Shown one piece after another: positions 9,367-17,734 of a stretch of DNA of 58,336 nt. The notes under the pieces were generated by a model. It saw nothing but the letters and a program-made list of their open reading frames with translations. It did not search any database and was not told the DNA's origin. Source of the stretch: Proteiniphilum sp. UBA5384 (GTDB lineage: Bacteria; Bacteroidota; Bacteroidia; Bacteroidales; Dysgonomonadaceae); NCBI RefSeq assembly GCF_002410825.1, contig NZ_DHOS01000042.1, positions 1-58,336 on the forward strand. Direction: 5' to 3'. The position numbers were made by a program, and so were the translations under genes. Numbering within the stretch: the stretch's first letter is position 1; each line of letters opens with the position of its first letter.

Positions 9367-12300
9367 ATGAAAATGGCAACAAATTTTAAATCTATGAAAG
9401 GGATGTTATTCACTTTATTGTGGATATTTTCCTTGGGGCTGTTTGCTCAAAGTATTACGCTGAGGGGCACCGTAAAAGATGTAAATGGAGATCCTTTAAT
9501 TGGTGTTACGGTTCAGGTTAAAAATACAATAAATGGAACGATAACAGATATTGACGGCAATTTCTCACTGACAAATGTCTCCCCCGATGCTACGATTGAA
9601 GTTTCTTATGTTGGCATGAAGACTGAAACGATAAATGTCGATGGACAAAACAATTTAGAAATCGTTTTAGAAGAAGATGCTGAACTATTGGAAGAAGTGG
9701 TGGTAGTGGGTTACGGTACGCAGAAGAAAGTCAATCTGACGGGATCTGTGTCTTCGGTGAATTTCGAAGACCAGGCGCTTTCTCGTCCCGTGACCACGGT
9801 GGCAAATGCTCTTTCGGGTATGGCGGCCGGTTTGAACGTGATGACTACAGGGGCAAAACCTAACGAAGAGAAGGCAAACATCTCGATTCGCGGTATAGGT
9901 ACGTTGAATACGTCCAGTCCGTTAATTCTGGTGGATGGTATGGAAATGGAATTAAACCAAATTAATCCGAATGATATTGCCAACATTTCCATTTTAAAAG
10001 ATGCTGCTTCTTCTGCTATCTATGGAAACCGTGCTGCAAACGGTGTGATCTTGGTGACAACCAAGAAAGGAGCGACAGATGGTAAAACCAATGTGACTTA
10101 TTCCGGCAAGTTTTCGCTGAACACCCCTGCCAAGCTGATACGGCAGGTATCCAACTATGCCGACTATATGGAACTCTTTAACGAGGCAGCCGAGGGGAGC
10201 GGTACCGCTACACTATACAGCCAAAGCAATATCGACGCGTGGCGGGCGGCTGAAAAAGACCCCAACGGCATTTCTGCTTCGGGCTACCCCAACTACGTAG
10301 CCTATCCGAACACCGATTGGTATGACGAGCTTTACAATCCCAAATGGATGCAGGAACACACCGTTTCGGTGGCGGGTTCAGAGAAGCGTACCAATTATAA
10401 TTTCAGCACGACTTACCTGGACAATCCGGGTATTGCTCCTAACTCGGGCATGCAGAAGTATTACATGCGTTCCAATGTGGAATCCAAAATCAACCCCTTC
10501 ATTACAGCGGGAATGCGTGCATGGGGCTATCATACCGATCAGGAACGTAACAACGTTGACAATCTGACCGGTATTGAAATGAAGAAAGCAAACCCTGGAA
10601 CCTACCCTTTCTATGACGGTTATTATGGTGCCGTGACATCTACCGAAGAAGATGCTTCGGCCACCAACCCGCTTTACTTTATCGATACCCAGAAAGGTAC
10701 CAAAAAGCAGACCAAGTTCTATGTGAACCCGTATGTGAAGGTAGACTTCTTGAAGTATTTCAACTTCACCTATAATTTCTATTACGACAACTTCCGCAAC
10801 GAACACACTTTGTATGATTCGGATTACAAACCGCGTATGAACTTCCTGACCGGAACGGTGACGAACCATGCTCCCACGTCGGCAGAGCTGTCGGAAGCCC
10901 AGGTATACGACTGGCGTAACCACGAACAGAGTTGGAAGAGCAATGCTGTGTTGAATTATAGCCAGACATTCAACGACAAGCACGACCTGTCCGCATTAGC
11001 CGGTTATGAAGAATACCGCTGGTGGAAGAATGAAGTGGATATCTCCAAGAAGGGTATGGTAAACCCCACGTTGACTGACTTCAACGCCATGACGGAGCCC
11101 AGCTATATCCGCGGTTATGGGAGGGAGTTGGCCACGCGTTCCTGGTTTGGCCGCATAAACTATGCCTACGATTCCCGTTATCTCTTCGAAGCCAATTTAC
11201 GTTACGACGGTTCTTCCCGTTTCGCACCGGAAAACCGGTGGGGGACGTTCCCCTCTTTCTCTGCCGGTTGGCGTATCTCGGAAGAGGAATTTATGAGAGA
11301 ACTCAATTTCTTCGATAACCTGAAACTGCGTGCTTCTTGGGGTAAGCTTGGTAACAGTGCCATCAGTAATTATTACGCGTACCAATCTCTATATGCTGTC
11401 AGGAGCTATGTTTTCGGAAATAGCGTGAGTTCCGGTTTTGGAATGTCTTCATTCTCTAATCCCGATTTGCAGTGGGAAACAACGGCCGTGTCCAACATCG
11501 GTTTGGACGCAACCTTGTTGAAGAACCGTTTGGATGTTACCATGGAATTGTACAACAGGGTGACCGACGGTATCCTTTATCAGCCTTCTTTGTCCACTAC
11601 ATTGGCTTACTTTACCTCTCCTTTCCAGAATATCGCTGAGGTGACAAACCGGGGATTCGAACTGTCAGTGGGCTGGCGTGACCATGTGAAGGATTTCTAT
11701 TACAGTGTCAACACCAACTTCTCTTTCAACAAAAATGAGGTGACGAACTATAAAGGAGCATTGGTACGCGGCTGGACGGATGGAGTCTATTCCACGAATA
11801 TTGGTGATGTTTCTACAGGTGGTGACCAACGCGTGCTTGAAGGGCACCCCATTAACGAATATTATATGCTCAACCTCTATAAAGGGGACGGCAGTTACTT
11901 CAATACCGATGGATCGGTGAATCTGAACGGCGGTCCCAAGGACGGCATGATTCGTACAGAGGAAGATATGTCATGGTTAAAAGCCATGGTGGCTGAAGGC
12001 TATGAGTTCTATCCGGCAAAAGGCATCGGAAAAAGTGAAATCTGGTACGGTGATGTTATTTATGCCGACCTTAACGGTGACGGTGTTTATGGTGAAGATA
12101 ACGACCGCGACTTCCAAGGCTATTCTCCTACACCGAAATATTACTATGGTCTCCAGGCGAGTGCATCATGGAAGGGATTCGACTTCTCCATGAACTGGTC
12201 AGGTGCGGCAGGCTTCAAGATCGCCTGGTGGGACCAGAGTTTGAACAGCACCCGTTTGACACGTACCTATGGCATCGGGAAAGATGTGGCGAATGATCAC

Positions 12301-12633
12301 TACTTCTACGATCCCGAAAATCCGTCAGACCCGCGTACCAACATTAATGCCAAGCATACGCGCCTGACAATCGGGGGTACCGCCCAGACCGAAACGTCCA
12401 GCCAACTGTGGTTGCATAACGGCAATTATCTGAAATTGAAGAGTCTGACCTTCGGTTACACTTTTCCCGCCAAATGGATGCAAAAATTTCATGTACAGAA
12501 CTTGCGCGTTTATACTACGGGTGAAAATCTGCTGACCATCACCAAATTTAAGGGGATTGATCCGGAAATGGTGGCAGGAAACGGTTATTTGCCTATTCGG
12601 CAATATGCTTTCGGTATTAATGTTACATTCTAA
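9367..12633 (+). CDS. SusC/RagA-type TonB-dependent outer membrane transporter (module 1)
   Basis: The 1088-residue protein has an N-terminal signal peptide ending near LGLFAQ, a carboxypeptidase-D-like domain (TLRGTVKDVNGDPLIGVTVQVK ... SYVGMKTETI), a TonB-box-like EEVVVVGYGTQ, the plug with the SusC signature around NISIRGIGTLN and LILVDGMEM, and a long beta-barrel ending in aromatic VTF. It imports oligosaccharides captured by the adjacent SusD. An upstream ATG at 9359 opens a three-codon frame whose stop overlaps this start (ATGA). First gene of module 1; 18 bases separate it from susD. Confidence 0.95.
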   Translation: MKMATNFKSMKGMLFTLLWIFSLGLFAQSITLRGTVKDVNGDPLIGVTVQVKNTINGTITDIDGNFSLTNVSPDATIEVSYVGMKTETINVDGQNNLEIVLEEDAELLEEVVVVGYGTQKKVNLTGSVSSVNFEDQALSRPVTTVANALSGMAAGLNVMTTGAKPNEEKANISIRGIGTLNTSSPLILVDGMEMELNQINPNDIANISILKDAASSAIYGNRAANGVILVTTKKGATDGKTNVTYSGKFSLNTPAKLIRQVSNYADYMELFNEAAEGSGTATLYSQSNIDAWRAAEKDPNGISASGYPNYVAYPNTDWYDELYNPKWMQEHTVSVAGSEKRTNYNFSTTYLDNPGIAPNSGMQKYYMRSNVESKINPFITAGMRAWGYHTDQERNNVDNLTGIEMKKANPGTYPFYDGYYGAVTSTEEDASATNPLYFIDTQKGTKKQTKFYVNPYVKVDFLKYFNFTYNFYYDNFRNEHTLYDSDYKPRMNFLTGTVTNHAPTSAELSEAQVYDWRNHEQSWKSNAVLNYSQTFNDKHDLSALAGYEEYRWWKNEVDISKKGMVNPTLTDFNAMTEPSYIRGYGRELATRSWFGRINYAYDSRYLFEANLRYDGSSRFAPENRWGTFPSFSAGWRISEEEFMRELNFFDNLKLRASWGKLGNSAISNYYAYQSLYAVRSYVFGNSVSSGFGMSSFSNPDLQWETTAVSNIGLDATLLKNRLDVTMELYNRVTDGILYQPSLSTTLAYFTSPFQNIAEVTNRGFELSVGWRDHVKDFYYSVNTNFSFNKNEVTNYKGALVRGWTDGVYSTNIGDVSTGGDQRVLEGHPINEYYMLNLYKGDGSYFNTDGSVNLNGGPKDGMIRTEEDMSWLKAMVAEGYEFYPAKGIGKSEIWYGDVIYADLNGDGVYGEDNDRDFQGYSPTPKYYYGLQASASWKGFDFSMNWSGAAGFKIAWWDQSLNSTRLTRTYGIGKDVANDHYFYDPENPSDPRTNINAKHTRLTIGGTAQTETSSQLWLHNGNYLKLKSLTFGYTFPAKWMQKFHVQNLRVYTTGENLLTITKFKGIDPEMVAGNGYLPIRQYAFGINVTF

Positions 12634-12651
12634 AAAAGAGGAGACGATTCA

Positions 12652-14472
12652 ATGAAAAAAACAATCAAGAAATTATATGGACGGCTGGCTCTGACTGCTT
12701 GTTTGGGCTTGTGCTGCGTGGGATGCGTGGATATGAACGTGACACCGTTGGACCAGGCATCTTCAGGTGCCGTGTGGGGAAACGCCACGATGGCGGAACA
12801 GACCGTGAACGGCGTTTACAACATGTTGTATTACGGGTATGACGATGCCTGGCTCGGCTGGTGGGACTGCTGGTCATATATGATGGACATTGATGCCAAT
12901 TGGGTCGGTGGTTTAGGACCCCTATTGGGCAACAATACTTCCAGCAATGATCGTGGAAGTACACGCTGGTGGCAGGTGTACTATGCCGGTATTTTCCGCG
13001 CCAATGATGTGATAGAGAATATGCCCAACGTGACGGATATGGACGAGAGCCAGAGGTCACGCCTGATATCGGAAGCCCGCTTCCTGCGCTCCTGGTGGTA
13101 TTATCGTTTGAATGCCCTCTATGGTAATATACCCTATTATACGATGGCGCTCAGCAGCACTGATGACACCAAGGATGCTCAACAATGCACACAGGAGGAG
13201 ATGTGGAATAACCTGGTTGCAGACCTCACGCTTTGTATCGAAGACGAGAACCTGCCGGAGAAATACAGCAGCAATGACAGCAACTACGGACACGTAACCA
13301 AAGGAGCGGCTTATGCCTTGCGCGGCATTATTTACATGTGGAAAGAAGAGTGGCAGAAAGCCATCAATGACTTTCAGGCAGTGAAAGATTGCGGTTACGC
13401 CCTTTACACGGGGAGTGGAGCGGATTCCTACAAGCAACTTTTCAAATTGGAAAATGAACGCTGCGACGAGATGATTTTTTCTATCCAATGTACAGATGCG
13501 GACAACGGTAGCAGTTCTCACCAGAAGAACCACTTCTACGGAAGCCGCTGCCTGCCGGATGACGGTTCGGGCGTAGGTCTCGGATGGACGAACTACATCG
13601 TCAACCCCCGCTTCGTGGATTCTTATGAGAATGCCGACGGGAGCCCATTCAATTGGGATGATTATATTCCCGGCTACAGCAACATGACTCCTGCGGAACG
13701 TGCCGTGTATTTCTATCGCGACGGTCTTACCGATTCGGAATATGCGAACGCCAAGAATAACGGTGCGGACATGAGCAAATATCAGGAGAGCGGCAATGAA
13801 GCCAGAATCCTGAAGGCTTATGCCAACCGCGACCCGCGTCTTGCCGCATCTGTTGTAACGCCATACAGCACATATTCGGGTGGTATCAGCGGAACGGCAA
13901 GGGACTACACGTATCGTTTCCCCTATCGTACCCTGAATGCTCCTACGTATGATTACGCCACCGACATCACTGCCATGGCCTACTATACCAACCGTAAGTT
14001 CGTGGGTGAAGGCATGGAAATTATTGTGAACTATTCGCCGGTTGACCTCCCGCTCATTCGTTACGGACAGATATTGCTGTTGTGGGCCGAAGCCTTGAAC
14101 GAGGCCGGTCAGATGAGCGATGCCATCGAGAAAGTGAACGAAGTGCGCAGCCGTGCCGGTGCGCAACTTTTGAACTCCAATACATACACCCAGGTGACAG
14201 ATAAGGATGACTTGAAGGAACGCATCATGAACGAATGCCACTGGGAACTGGTGGCTGAGGATGTAGTGTTTTTCGACGAACTCCGTTGGAAGACATGGAA
14301 AGACCTTAAGTTTCCGACAACGGACGATAGTGGAGTTGTGAACGGTATGAGCCAATGGTGGGGCAAGGTGACTTACTCTTATAAATGGGGCGGTGATAAC
14401 TATTGGATATTGCCCATCCCTGCCAATGCCGTACAAATAGACCATCTTACGCAGAATCCGAAATATAATTAA
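12652..14472 (+). CDS. SusD/RagB-type glycan-binding lipoprotein (module 1)
   Basis: The 606-residue lipoprotein has a lipobox CCVGC with the acylated Cys at residue 25. SusD features are the N-terminal LDQASSGAVWGNATMAEQTVNGVYNML-type helix region, an ARFLRSWWYYRL TPR motif and the C-terminal YGQILLLWAEALNEAG and VNEVRSRAG segments. It covers the SusC channel at the cell surface and binds the polysaccharide. Trp and Tyr residues are abundant, as expected for glycan binding. Confidence 0.95.
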   Translation: MKKTIKKLYGRLALTACLGLCCVGCVDMNVTPLDQASSGAVWGNATMAEQTVNGVYNMLYYGYDDAWLGWWDCWSYMMDIDANWVGGLGPLLGNNTSSNDRGSTRWWQVYYAGIFRANDVIENMPNVTDMDESQRSRLISEARFLRSWWYYRLNALYGNIPYYTMALSSTDDTKDAQQCTQEEMWNNLVADLTLCIEDENLPEKYSSNDSNYGHVTKGAAYALRGIIYMWKEEWQKAINDFQAVKDCGYALYTGSGADSYKQLFKLENERCDEMIFSIQCTDADNGSSSHQKNHFYGSRCLPDDGSGVGLGWTNYIVNPRFVDSYENADGSPFNWDDYIPGYSNMTPAERAVYFYRDGLTDSEYANAKNNGADMSKYQESGNEARILKAYANRDPRLAASVVTPYSTYSGGISGTARDYTYRFPYRTLNAPTYDYATDITAMAYYTNRKFVGEGMEIIVNYSPVDLPLIRYGQILLLWAEALNEAGQMSDAIEKVNEVRSRAGAQLLNSNTYTQVTDKDDLKERIMNECHWELVAEDVVFFDELRWKTWKDLKFPTTDDSGVVNGMSQWWGKVTYSYKWGGDNYWILPIPANAVQIDHLTQNPKYN

Positions 14473-14490
14473 TTTGTCCTGCAATGTCGA

Positions 14491-14525
14491 AAAAAGAGGG
14501 GGTGCCTGATACATCCCCTCTTTTA
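14491..14525 (+). terminator. Hairpin terminator or attenuator after susD
   Basis: AAGAGGGG at 14494-14501 pairs with CCCCTCTT at 14515-14522, with a short T run overlapping. As the enzyme genes follow on the same strand without an obvious new promoter, it may act as a partial terminator that lowers enzyme transcript relative to susCD. Confidence 0.75.
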
Positions 14526-14597
14526 TACTGAATTTTATTTCGAAAATATGAATGATATGAAATGAGCATGAATTATTTTGTAATCGACGGAGTCAAA

Positions 14598-15623
14598 ATG
14601 AAATATTTATGGATGGCGGCTGTCATAGGTCTTTTCATTTCCTGCGGGACTTCCAACGCGGAAAATATCCTGCCGGACGAGGAAAAAGACGACGGTACGA
14701 TCACAACGAAAACGCAGAAAATCTCTTATGCTGACCCGACTATTTTTTTGGATAACGGAACTTATTATATGTCGGGTACTTCGCAGATAAGCAATCAATC
14801 GTCGCGCGGATTTACCATGCTGATGTCTGACGATTTACTGGAGTGGACCACAGGTACAACGGACACTTACCGCTTCATCTTGGGCCCGGAATGGGGTTCC
14901 ACATACGGCACGACGGGCTTTTGGGCACCACAATGGTACAAGGAAAACGGCATGTACTACTTCCTGTACACGGCTAACGAGCGGGTGGCGATAGCTCATG
15001 CGGATGCGGTGACGGGTATTTTCTTGCAAGACAAGGGGGCGATAGATGCTTCAGCAGGAAACATCGATCCCTTTCTCTTCAAGGACGATGATGGGAAGTA
15101 CTACCTTTACCATGTGCGTTTCGGGGGTGGTAACTTTATTTGGGTGGCAGAGTTCAACATGGAGATGGGAACCATCGATTCAGGTACGTTGAAACAATGT
15201 TTGGAACTCACCGAGCCGTGGGAAAGAATGTATAACTACGACAGCAGTTGGATCATGGAAGGTCCTACAGTGGTGAAGTGGGACGATGTGTATTACCTCT
15301 TCTATTCTGCCAATCATTACAAGGATCCGGATTATGCCGTGGGGTATGCCACTGCTTCCTCTCCGATAGGACCTTGGACGAAGTATTCAGGCAATCCTAT
15401 CATCCGCCGTGATATCGTGGGTGAGAAAGGTGCCGGTCACGGAGATATTTTCGAGGCCAAGGATGGTAAGTTTTATTATGTGTACCATGTATGGGGTGAA
15501 GGTGATAACCCTGACGCGCGGCAGGCTCGGATTGTCCCGCTGGTTCGCGAAAAAAAATCTGACGGGATCTATAAGATTTCCGTGGATGTCGACAATATCA
15601 TTACGCCGTATCAGGTTTATTAA
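14598..15623 (+). CDS. GH43 family glycosidase lipoprotein (first)
   Basis: From ATG 14598 the 341-residue protein has a signal peptide with lipobox FISC; an in-frame ATG at 14562 only adds a non-hydrophobic extension. The five-bladed propeller of GH43 is evident: catalytic base Asp in YADPTIF, pKa-modulating Asp in NIDPFLF and catalytic acid Glu in MEGPTVV, with the repeated GPW/YYLFYSANHY strands. Family members release arabinose, xylose or galactose with inversion. It is similar to the third GH43 here (SANHYKDPDYAVGYAT versus SANDYRSQDYAVGFAT). Subfamily not assigned. Confidence 0.88.
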   Translation: MKYLWMAAVIGLFISCGTSNAENILPDEEKDDGTITTKTQKISYADPTIFLDNGTYYMSGTSQISNQSSRGFTMLMSDDLLEWTTGTTDTYRFILGPEWGSTYGTTGFWAPQWYKENGMYYFLYTANERVAIAHADAVTGIFLQDKGAIDASAGNIDPFLFKDDDGKYYLYHVRFGGGNFIWVAEFNMEMGTIDSGTLKQCLELTEPWERMYNYDSSWIMEGPTVVKWDDVYYLFYSANHYKDPDYAVGYATASSPIGPWTKYSGNPIIRRDIVGEKGAGHGDIFEAKDGKFYYVYHVWGEGDNPDARQARIVPLVREKKSDGIYKISVDVDNIITPYQVY

Positions 15624-15682
15624 AATCTCATCAAAAAGTGTTATTTTTGCGATTCTTTGTGTTATTTAAAAGAGGGAAAATT

Positions 15683-16735
15683 ATGAAAATGAGATATCTT
15701 GTCATAGGGATTATAAGCATCTTTTTTGCTGCATGCGGCAGTTCGGAGAATACGAAAAAACAGCCGGTTCCCGAAGTAGACGATTCGCAAATAGGGTATA
15801 ACAACCCGGTGATACGCAGGGCTGCTCCCGATCCCACGGCGATCCGCACGGAAGATGGAACTTATTATTTGTATGCCACAGAAGATACCCGGAATCTGCC
15901 GATATTCAAATCGAAAGACTTGGTAGAGTGGGAGGAAGTCGGAACGGCATTTACCAATAGTACCCGTCCTGATTTTATCGATAATAAGGAAGGTTTGCAT
16001 GCCAGCATCTGGGCGCCGGAAATTGTGTATGTCAAGGATAAATATGTCCTGTTTTATTCTTTGGCAAAATGGGGAAACCATTGGGTGAGTACAGTTGGTT
16101 ATGCCCTATCCGATTCACCGGCGGGTCCTTTTACCGTAAAAGGAACAGTCTTCGACAGTCATGAGGTGAATGTGGAAAATTCTATCGATCAGTTCTTCTA
16201 TGAAGAAGAGGGGAAATATTATATGCTTTGGGGGAGTTTTTTCGGTATTTACATTATCGAGTTGGAAATCACAGACGATATGGTGATTACCCCGAAGATG
16301 GATACAAAGCGACAAATAGCTGGCACAGCCTATGAGGGGATTAACCTTTGGAAGCGTGATGGTTATTATTATTTGTTCGCTTCCACCGGAACCTGTTGTG
16401 AAGGTGCGAATAGCACGTACACCACGGTTGTGGCGCGTTCCGAAAACCTGCTGGGACCTTATGTCAATAAGAAAGGCGAGAGAATGTTGGACAATGCCCA
16501 TGAGGTTCTCATTAAAGGTAACGATCAATTTGTGGGTACCGGGCATAACGCTGTTTTGCAGGAAGATGACGAAAAAAATACATGGATGCTGTATCATGCA
16601 TATCAGCTGGATAGGTTGGAGGCACAGCGACAGGTGTTATTGGATCGTGTTTTTTGGGATGAGGAAGGATGGCCCTATGTAGAAAATCAACAAGCTTCCA
16701 ACGGCGCTTTTCGCCCTGTTTTTAATAAAAAATAA
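15683..16735 (+). CDS. GH43 arabinan endo-1,5-alpha-L-arabinosidase-like lipoprotein
   Basis: From ATG 15683 the 350-residue protein has lipobox FAAC. It carries features of the endo-arabinanase group: AAPDPTAIR with the base Asp, IWAPEIVY, YEGINL with the acid Glu, GTCCEGANSTYTTVV and GTGHNAVLQEDD near the end. The second catalytic Asp is in the sequence NSIDQFFY, where many relatives have DP; whether this matters is unknown. Expected role: cutting alpha-1,5-arabinan into oligosaccharides for the SusCD pair at the cell surface. Ten bases separate it from the next GH43 gene. Confidence 0.85.
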   Translation: MKMRYLVIGIISIFFAACGSSENTKKQPVPEVDDSQIGYNNPVIRRAAPDPTAIRTEDGTYYLYATEDTRNLPIFKSKDLVEWEEVGTAFTNSTRPDFIDNKEGLHASIWAPEIVYVKDKYVLFYSLAKWGNHWVSTVGYALSDSPAGPFTVKGTVFDSHEVNVENSIDQFFYEEEGKYYMLWGSFFGIYIIELEITDDMVITPKMDTKRQIAGTAYEGINLWKRDGYYYLFASTGTCCEGANSTYTTVVARSENLLGPYVNKKGERMLDNAHEVLIKGNDQFVGTGHNAVLQEDDEKNTWMLYHAYQLDRLEAQRQVLLDRVFWDEEGWPYVENQQASNGAFRPVFNKK

Positions 16736-16744
16736 AATAATCAG

Positions 16745-17731
16745 ATGAAAATTTTTTTTACATTATTCTTCCTATTGTTCCCGCTTATTGCCTTGGTGGA
16801 CTGTAAAGAAAGTGGTTCCAACAAAAATACGCAAACTTCGGACCCTGAAAACTCACTCACGGTTGTGTCGAAAACCGTGCCGCTGGCAGACCCCTATATC
16901 TTGCTCTATGACGATATGTATTATATCTACGGGACAAATATAGGGAATGGCTTCGATGTGTACTATTCGAAGGATCTTGAATATTGGGAACGGGCTTCAG
17001 CATTGTCGTTGAGTCATACGAACTCTTATGGCAATAAAAATTTTTGGGCGCCGGAAGTCTATTATGTAGAAAGGGAAAAGACATTTTATATGTTCTATTC
17101 AACCGAAGAGCATATATGTGTAGCTACTTCCGATTCTCCGTTGGGCCCTTTTAAGCAAGATGAAAAGAAACCGATCCGTGACGAAAAAGGTATTGATACC
17201 TCTGTCTTTTTTGACGAAGACGGCAAGGCTTACCTTTATTTTGTACGTTTTACCGACGGCAATGTTATCTGGTGTGCGGAACTGGAAGACAATCTCAAAG
17301 AAATAAAAGAAGAGACATTGACCCAGTGTATTAAGGCAGAAGAGACATGGGAGTCTATAGAGGGAAAAGTAGCAGAAGGCCCTTCCGTCTTTAAGAAAGA
17401 TGGCCTCTATTATATGCTCTATTCGGCCAATGATTACAGAAGCCAGGATTATGCGGTGGGTTTTGCCACTTCCGACACTCCCTTCGGACCGTGGAAAAAA
17501 TATGAGGAGAACCCGGTCTTGCATAAAAATAACGGATTGGCGGGCGTTGGCCATGGTGCTCCTTTTTATGATAAAGAGGGGAACATGCGTTACGTTCTTC
17601 ACGCACATAACAGCCTGACGGAAGTACATCCGCGCAATGCCTATATAGTGGACATGTCGGTAAAAGACGGCGTTGTATCCCTTGGTGGAGGTTTCATCCA
17701 GCCCATGGTAGTAGAAGAGCTTCCCCGGTAA
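16745..17731 (+). CDS. GH43 family glycosidase lipoprotein (third)
   Basis: The 328-residue protein has a hydrophobic leader and a lipobox-like LVDC with Cys at residue 20. GH43 residues visible: base Asp in LADPYIL, Asp in KGIDTSVFF (DT instead of DP) and acid Glu in AEGPSVF, followed by YYMLYSANDYRSQDYAVGF. It is a paralogue of the first GH43 in this locus. Its stop codon is 3 bases before the GTG of the regulator gene, so the two are surely co-transcribed. Confidence 0.87.
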   Translation: MKIFFTLFFLLFPLIALVDCKESGSNKNTQTSDPENSLTVVSKTVPLADPYILLYDDMYYIYGTNIGNGFDVYYSKDLEYWERASALSLSHTNSYGNKNFWAPEVYYVEREKTFYMFYSTEEHICVATSDSPLGPFKQDEKKPIRDEKGIDTSVFFDEDGKAYLYFVRFTDGNVIWCAELEDNLKEIKEETLTQCIKAEETWESIEGKVAEGPSVFKKDGLYYMLYSANDYRSQDYAVGFATSDTPFGPWKKYEENPVLHKNNGLAGVGHGAPFYDKEGNMRYVLHAHNSLTEVHPRNAYIVDMSVKDGVVSLGGGFIQPMVVEELPR

Positions 17732-17734
17732 CCT

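Noticed and set aside
13057..14514. Minus-strand open frame of 485 codons opposite susD of module 1
   Set aside because: It lies entirely antisense to a clear SusD gene, shows no recognisable domain and has a composition typical of a reverse-frame shadow.
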